Shown: positions 58,401 to 64,000 of the stretch, piece after piece | Numbering within the stretch: position 1 is the stretch's first letter | Layout: each line of letters opens with the position of its first letter | Origin: Salipiger mucosus DSM 16094 | GTDB lineage: Bacteria; Pseudomonadota; Alphaproteobacteria; Rhodobacterales; Rhodobacteraceae | NCBI RefSeq assembly: GCF_000442255.1 | Contig: NZ_KE557273.1 | Location: forward strand, 490,662-554,661 | Direction of reading: 5' to 3' | DNA length: 64,000 nucleotides | Made by a program: the position numbers and the translations under genes | The notes under the pieces: generated by a model | What the model saw: only the letters and a program-made list of their open reading frames with translations | Databases searched by the model: none | What the model was told of the DNA's origin: nothing

Positions 58401-59027
58401 ATGAGCGAACCAGAAGAACTGATGCGGGCCGGCGCGACGCTGCCCCGCCGCGTGATCGGCACGGGCACCATGGCCGGGCTGGGGCTGCTGCTGCTGTGGC
58501 TTGTGATCGACAAGCCGCCCGAGGCGGTGATCTGGCAGGTCTTCCTGATCGTCTTCGGCGCGGGTGCGCTCTGGCTCGCGCAGATCATGTGGCGGGCGAC
58601 CGGGCGCCAGCTGATCCTGACCGACGCCGCGCTCGAGGACAGCAGCGGCGCGGTGCTGGTCCGGGTCGAGAACGTGGAAAAGGTCGACCGCTCGATGTTC
58701 GCGATGAAGCCCTCGAACGGCTTTCTCGTGCTGCTCAAGGAGCCGCAGCCGCGGGCCTGGCAGCCGGGGCTGTGGTGGCGCAGCGGACGCCGGGTCGCCA
58801 TCGGCGGCGTGACCGCCGCGCGCGACACCAAGCCCATGGCCGACGCGCTGTCGATGCTGGTGATGCGCCACCGCGGCGAGCTGCCGGACATGTCCGACCT
58901 GATGGGCACGGCCGATGACGAGACCCCGAAGGACGACACCCGCAAGGAAGAGGCGCCCGGCGACGGTGCCCCGAAGGACGACGGCCACGCGGACGACAGC
59001 TCCGGGGACGGCGGCAGGAAGGACTGA
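58401..59027 (+). CDS. Membrane protein with two helices and acidic tail
   Basis: A 208-aa protein starting MSEPEELMRAGATLPRRVIG. Two membrane helices (about residues 22-38 and 45-62) lead to a PH-like beta-rich segment (about 68-150: RQLILTDAALEDSSGAVLV, then GRRVAIGGVTAARD), and a repetitive acidic tail with DD/PKDD units (about 175-208). The layout resembles bacterial PH-domain membrane proteins, but I do not assign a function. It lies 19 bp after pheA and is likely co-transcribed with it. Confidence 0.72.
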   Translation: MSEPEELMRAGATLPRRVIGTGTMAGLGLLLLWLVIDKPPEAVIWQVFLIVFGAGALWLAQIMWRATGRQLILTDAALEDSSGAVLVRVENVEKVDRSMFAMKPSNGFLVLLKEPQPRAWQPGLWWRSGRRVAIGGVTAARDTKPMADALSMLVMRHRGELPDMSDLMGTADDETPKDDTRKEEAPGDGAPKDDGHADDSSGDGGRKD

Positions 59028-59057
59028 CCGGACCGCCGGGGCCCGGCCTCTTCGGTC

Positions 59058-59636
59058 TCAGTCGGCCCAGAGCACCTGCGGCGCGTAGCGCGGGTGGGTG
59101 AAGCTGTAGGTCTTGATCTCGAAGGCATCGAGACCGACGCGGAACAGCGGCTTGTAGGCGTCGCTGGTTTCCACCAGCACGGTCTGGCCGTTGTCCTGCA
59201 TCTCGGGGAGGCGGGTCCTGTAGCCGGTCAGGTCGGCGGTGGTCAGCTCCGGGAAATCGCCGCGCGCGGCCGACCACATCACCTCGTAGCTGTCATTGTC
59301 GGCGTCGTGGCTCACCACGGTGATCCGCAGGTCGGCCGGGTACGCCTCCGGCGCCTCGTCGAGGTTGACGTCGGTCCTGGTCAGCAGCCCCAGCAGGCGG
59401 AAGGCGTTGTCGACGTAGGTGTCGTCGATCGGATCGGTCTCGCGCGAGACCATGTCGCCGATGGCGTAATTGGCCTTCTGGTTGATCGACTGCTGGTGAA
59501 AGACGTCGAAATAGACCCAGGCGGCGGCGAAGATCATCAGCAGCGCGGGCAGGACGATCATCGCCTCGACGGTGATGTAGCCGTCGGTTTCGGTCGCGAA
59601 GCGACGCAGGCGGCGCGGGAGGGAGAAAGGTCTCAT
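59058..59636 (-). CDS. TadE/TadG-like pilus assembly protein
   Basis: A 192-aa protein with the TadE N-terminus: a short basic leader, then TDGYITVEAMIVLPALLMIF (Gly before the helix, Glu at +5 style) and a periplasmic domain rich in Asp and Tyr. These pseudopilin-like proteins help assemble Flp/Tad pili. Third in a run of three same-strand genes (60181-61620, 59648-60184, this one). The tad secretion genes themselves are not in the window. Confidence 0.82.
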   Translation of the reverse strand: MRPFSLPRRLRRFATETDGYITVEAMIVLPALLMIFAAAWVYFDVFHQQSINQKANYAIGDMVSRETDPIDDTYVDNAFRLLGLLTRTDVNLDEAPEAYPADLRITVVSHDADNDSYEVMWSAARGDFPELTTADLTGYRTRLPEMQDNGQTVLVETSDAYKPLFRVGLDAFEIKTYSFTHPRYAPQVLWAD

Positions 59637-59647
59637 GGGATCTGTCC

Positions 59648-60184
59648 TCACAGCGGTTCGGAGACGTAGACGGCGGTCGAGACCAGCGCGGTGTAGCCCT
59701 CGGCGTCGGTGGCGAGGTCGCTGCTGAGGTAGCCGGCCGGGCTGATCGGGCGGTACTTGTAGCAGGCGCGCAGCAGCATCAGGTCGTGTTCCTGGCCGAA
59801 CTCGAAGGCGCGCTGCGGCGTCACGGGCTGGGCGGTGTCGACGCAGTTGGCGTCGTGCGGCGGCTCGGTCCAGTCGCGCGGGTCGAGGCGCAGCATCTCG
59901 AGCTGCAGCGTGTTCTCGCAATCGGGCAGCGTTCCGGCGCGCGCGCAGATCTTGCTCTTGAGCAAGGCGTGGTCGTAGGTCGAGCCGGTCGCGAGCTTGA
60001 TGCCACGCACGCTCTGGTCCAGGGCGCGTTCCAGCACGGTCTGGCGCAGGGTGACCGTGCCCAGCTCGATGGTGGACAGCACGAGGCCGATGAAGAGCGG
60101 CGTCCAGAGGGCGAAGGGCACGACCATCGAGCCGTCTTCCCGGTCGCGGAACCGGCACAGGGCCGTCTTGATGAAGCGGATCAT
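59648..60184 (-). CDS. TadE-like protein
   Basis: A 178-aa protein with RFRDREDGSMVVPFALWTPLFIGL, the TadE-type leader and hydrophobic helix, then a soluble part with four Cys (KICARAGTLPDC, NCVDT, RACYKY) that may form disulfides. It overlaps the upstream TadG-like gene by four bases and stops 11 bp before the next TadE-like gene, so all three are one operon. Confidence 0.8.
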   Translation of the reverse strand: MIRFIKTALCRFRDREDGSMVVPFALWTPLFIGLVLSTIELGTVTLRQTVLERALDQSVRGIKLATGSTYDHALLKSKICARAGTLPDCENTLQLEMLRLDPRDWTEPPHDANCVDTAQPVTPQRAFEFGQEHDLMLLRACYKYRPISPAGYLSSDLATDAEGYTALVSTAVYVSEPL

Positions 60185-61620
60185 TGCGTGAGCCTCAGCT
60201 GGTTGAGCGTATGCGCGATGGTCGAGAAGGCATCCTCGATCTCGACCCCTTCGACGCGGAAGAAGTGCGCGGGCGACGAGGCGCAGTTGCGCATCACGTC
60301 GGCGCCGTGGTCGGACACCTCGAAGCCGATGCCCCAGACGATGATGCCCTGTTCCTTGGCGGCGTCGCAGATGTTGTCGAGCAGCCGGTCGCCCGTCGAT
60401 GCGTTGTATTTCTGGTAGTAGAACTGGCTGTGCTGGTACGAATTGACGTAGCGGCGCAGGTAGTACCACAGGTTGTAGCGTTCCCAGTGGGCGTACTCGG
60501 ACTCGGAGTTGTAGGCCCAGTCCTGGATCCGGTTGGAGCGGTCGTGCTGGCCATCGGTCATCAGGACCACGGTCTTGAGCACCTCCTGGTCGTCGTAGTC
60601 GACGGGGCGCCCCTCGAAGACGGCATCCACGGTGCCGTCGGCGATCATCCCGCTGGCGATCTGGCGGGTCGAGGGGTCGAGCAGGGCTGTGGCCCATTTC
60701 ATGCCCATGAAGATCGAGGTGCCGGCGCGCGGCTGGAACTTCGAGATCTGCGACTTGAGCGCGGTGCCGTCCTGGCTGAAGGCCGTGATGCGCTCGTAGT
60801 CGTAGCGCGGGCAGACGGTGTCGGAGCGGTCGTTGCTGTACCCGTTGTAGTTCCACTGGAAGTGCTGCATCTGGTCGTACTCGATCGAGTAGTCCAGCGC
60901 GGCCTCGTCGAAGATCGGGTCAGGCATTTCGATGCAATGCGAGTAGCCGTGGCGCCAGTTCACGTCGAGATAGCTCAGGATCTCGGGACCGGCGTTCACA
61001 TGCTCGGAGTAGGGCACGAGGCTGATCGAGACGAGATCCTCGGTGCTGTCGTTGAGCAGCGTGTCGATGAAGGTGCCGGCGGCGGATTTCAGCCGCGCCA
61101 TCTTCTGGTTGGACTCCATCGAGCCCGAGATGTCGAGCACCATCGATATCTCGACCTTGTTGAAGCGCTCGGTCGCCTGCGCGAGGCCGTCGGCCTGCAG
61201 GGTGTCGACGCCGATCAGTTTCATGAAGTTGGACGGCATGGCCATTCTGCCGTCGGCCGTCACGATGCGGTAGTTGAGGCCCTCGTCGACCGAGACCGAG
61301 GTGAGCGAGCCGCCCATGCCCATCTTGTCCATGAAGTCGGTGACGACGCCCTCGGGGTCGAGCTCCTGGTCGAGGTCGGCCGCCGCGAGCACGGCGCGGT
61401 CCAGCGTGTTCTGAAGCTTGGTGCGCTCGAGCTCGGTGTGGATCAGGTCGATGCCGATCCCGCCGAAGACCATCATGACGAGCGAACAGGCGACGGCCAT
61501 GTAGGACATGCTGCCGTCTTCGTCGCGGCCGAAGCGGACGGCCGAGTTCGCGAGAGTGGAGGCGACCGTCGGGGAACGCAGCGAACGGCCATGGCAGTGG
61601 CCCGTGTTCTTCCTTTTCAT
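60181..61620 (-). CDS. TadG-like protein with von Willebrand A domain
   Basis: A 479-aa protein. N-terminal leader and helix (DEDGSMSYMAVACSLVMMVF, about residues 33-52), the LDRAVLAAADLDQ segment, and a vWA domain with the MIDAS motif DISGSMES (about 163-170), the Thr/Asp positions TSIFMG and LMTDGQHD. Such proteins (TadG/RcpC-linked) act in Tad pilus assembly or surface adhesion. ATG 61618-61620 with AAGGA upstream. Its first 130 residues match the TadG-like gene at 63587. Confidence 0.85.
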   Translation of the reverse strand: MKRKNTGHCHGRSLRSPTVASTLANSAVRFGRDEDGSMSYMAVACSLVMMVFGGIGIDLIHTELERTKLQNTLDRAVLAAADLDQELDPEGVVTDFMDKMGMGGSLTSVSVDEGLNYRIVTADGRMAMPSNFMKLIGVDTLQADGLAQATERFNKVEISMVLDISGSMESNQKMARLKSAAGTFIDTLLNDSTEDLVSISLVPYSEHVNAGPEILSYLDVNWRHGYSHCIEMPDPIFDEAALDYSIEYDQMQHFQWNYNGYSNDRSDTVCPRYDYERITAFSQDGTALKSQISKFQPRAGTSIFMGMKWATALLDPSTRQIASGMIADGTVDAVFEGRPVDYDDQEVLKTVVLMTDGQHDRSNRIQDWAYNSESEYAHWERYNLWYYLRRYVNSYQHSQFYYQKYNASTGDRLLDNICDAAKEQGIIVWGIGFEVSDHGADVMRNCASSPAHFFRVEGVEIEDAFSTIAHTLNQLRLTQ

Positions 61621-61966
61621 CCCGATTCCTTTCATCCGGAGCAGCCCGGAACACCCCCACGTGACCCACGTTGCAATGCGGCCCTTATCGCGCGATAAAG
61701 TGTCCGAAATTGGGCGAATGCGCCGGCATTTCCTGAAAATATGCTTTAAGATCAATTACAAACTGGGGCGTTCGGCCGCTCTGTTTCCGCCACATTTACA
61801 ATGGCTGCCCGGCCCCGACTCGGTGAGGCGGGGCATTCGTATAAATTCGGGCGAGAAATGGATATCTTCCGGCGCCGACGGGCGTTAACCTCTGCGTTAC
61901 AGGACGGGCATAAGGGTGAGGCTCCGACAGAGTGCCAGACCCGCGACGCCCGTGGAGGGAGGATTG

Positions 61967-63403
<1,437 letters not shown>

Positions 63404-63586
63404 GCCGAACCAAATATCGCAAAATTTGAAGACGCCAAGTCTCTAGAATTCTGGAGATATTTTGCGCCTGCCCAAAAGTGGCCGTATTCTCGCGCGAATT
63501 CTCCGGATTTTGCCCCTCAGTCGCCCTATTGGGCCGTCATGTTCACCCTGACCGCGAGATTCTCGTGGAATCAGGGAAGTTGAAAC
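63404..63586. promoter_or_regulatory. AT-richer gap before the second TadG-like gene
   Basis: 183 bp. It holds TCTCTAGAATTCTGGAGA (63440-63457), an almost perfect palindrome centred on GAATTC, and a second GAATTC at 63498. No terminator with T run is clear after gdhA. The stretch is a candidate promoter for the next gene. Confidence 0.4.
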
Positions 63587-64000
63587 ATGCGACTACGTAG
63601 CCTGCCGGGTCGCCCGGCAACCCGATTTGTGAAAGAGGAAGACGGCAACGTCACGGTCTTTTCCGTGTTCATGCTCGTCCTCATCATCATGATCACCGGG
63701 GCCGCCGTCGACATCATGCGGTTCGAGGCCGTCCGCACCTCCATGCAGAACACGATGGACCGCGCGGTGCTGGCGGCCGCCGACCTCGACCAGAAACAGG
63801 ACCCCACCGAGGTGGTGCGGGACTACCTGCTGAAATCGGGGATCACCAAGGTCAAACCCGGCGTGACCGTCAACGAGGGGTTCAACTACCGCACCGTGAA
63901 GGCGAGCGGCGTGTCGGACATCGACACCATCTTCCTGAAGATGTCGGGCTTCGACACGCTCTACGCCCCGGCGCTCAGCGCCGCCGACGAGAAGATCGCC
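63587..64000 (+). CDS. TadG-like protein, partial (runs off window)
   Basis: ATG 63587 opens a frame that reaches the window end (138 codons, no stop). MRLRSLPGRPATRFVKEEDG leads to a membrane helix (VFMLVLIIMITGAAVDIM) and then MQNTMDRAVLAAADLDQKQD, close to residues 60-90 of the protein at 60181-61620. It is therefore another TadG-like protein that probably carries a vWA domain beyond the edge. Confidence 0.8.
   Translation, partial: MRLRSLPGRPATRFVKEEDGNVTVFSVFMLVLIIMITGAAVDIMRFEAVRTSMQNTMDRAVLAAADLDQKQDPTEVVRDYLLKSGITKVKPGVTVNEGFNYRTVKASGVSDIDTIFLKMSGFDTLYAPALSAADEKIA

Overview
This window comes from a high-GC alphaproteobacterium, almost certainly a member of the Rhodobacteraceae/Roseobacter group. 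The evidence is a complete odh-suc-mdh / sdh TCA-cycle neighbourhood interleaved with ethylmalonyl-CoA-pathway genes (mcl2, mch, ecm, ccr), the same kind of neighbourhood I recall for Rhodobacter sphaeroides. It also carries FnrL with ccoNOQP/ccoGHIS, an HvrA-type H-NS protein, a LuxR/LuxI pair and TadG-like genes. Genus-level placement is not possible from the sequence alone. There are no rRNA, tRNA, CRISPR or insertion-sequence features that I can see; this is core chromosomal sequence.

Layout. 1-2.8 kb: zinc-ribbon protein (partial), ftsE, ftsX, plsC-like acyltransferase. 2.9-14 kb, minus strand: lpd, MAPEG protein, small ORF, cupin, odhB, odhA, sucD, sucC, mdh, i.e. the 2-oxoglutarate to oxaloacetate part of the TCA cycle. 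14-23.8 kb, mostly plus strand: TSUP permease, CitE-like (3S)-malyl-CoA thioesterase, nnrU, DUF1737, mesaconyl-CoA hydratase, then sdhC-sdhD-sdhA, three lipoproteins, sdhB and a ZIP transporter. 24-28 kb: two small proteins, an ornithine/lysine decarboxylase with a structured leader, DUF1989, deoD and hvrA. 28-31.6 kb: divergent ecm and ccr. 31.8-33.5 kb: a small gene, luxR and luxI. 33.5-36.4 kb: CDF efflux protein, ald with divergent lrp-type regulator. 36.2-50.8 kb: micro-aerobic respiration block (ccoSIHG, LysR, a small orphan, cyclase-family protein, ccoPQON, usp, marR, DUF1428, fnrL, hemN) tied together by four FNR boxes. 50.8-56.7 kb: yejABEF-type peptide ABC transporter. 56.9-64 kb: membrane cytochrome c, pheA, a membrane protein, three TadE/TadG-like genes, glutamate dehydrogenase, and the start of another TadG-like gene.

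How it fits together. Acetyl-CoA carbon can run through the TCA cycle or the ethylmalonyl-CoA pathway, and the genes for both are physically mixed here. The two separated TCA operons (sucC-lpd and sdh) each carry the same unusual operator: two GTGATCAC palindromes two helical turns apart, about 115-120 bp before the first start codon. This is the most interesting new signal in the window. Oxygen control is visible as TTGAN-type FNR boxes before ccoN/usp, ccoG and fnrL/hemN.

Caution on sequence quality. Five genes expected to be intact (ftsX, lpd, the ZIP gene, yejF, yejA) carry one-base indels, and in each case repairing them restores a plausible full-length protein. marR carries an in-frame TGA. 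I regard most of these as probable sequence errors and annotate full-length spans with a note.
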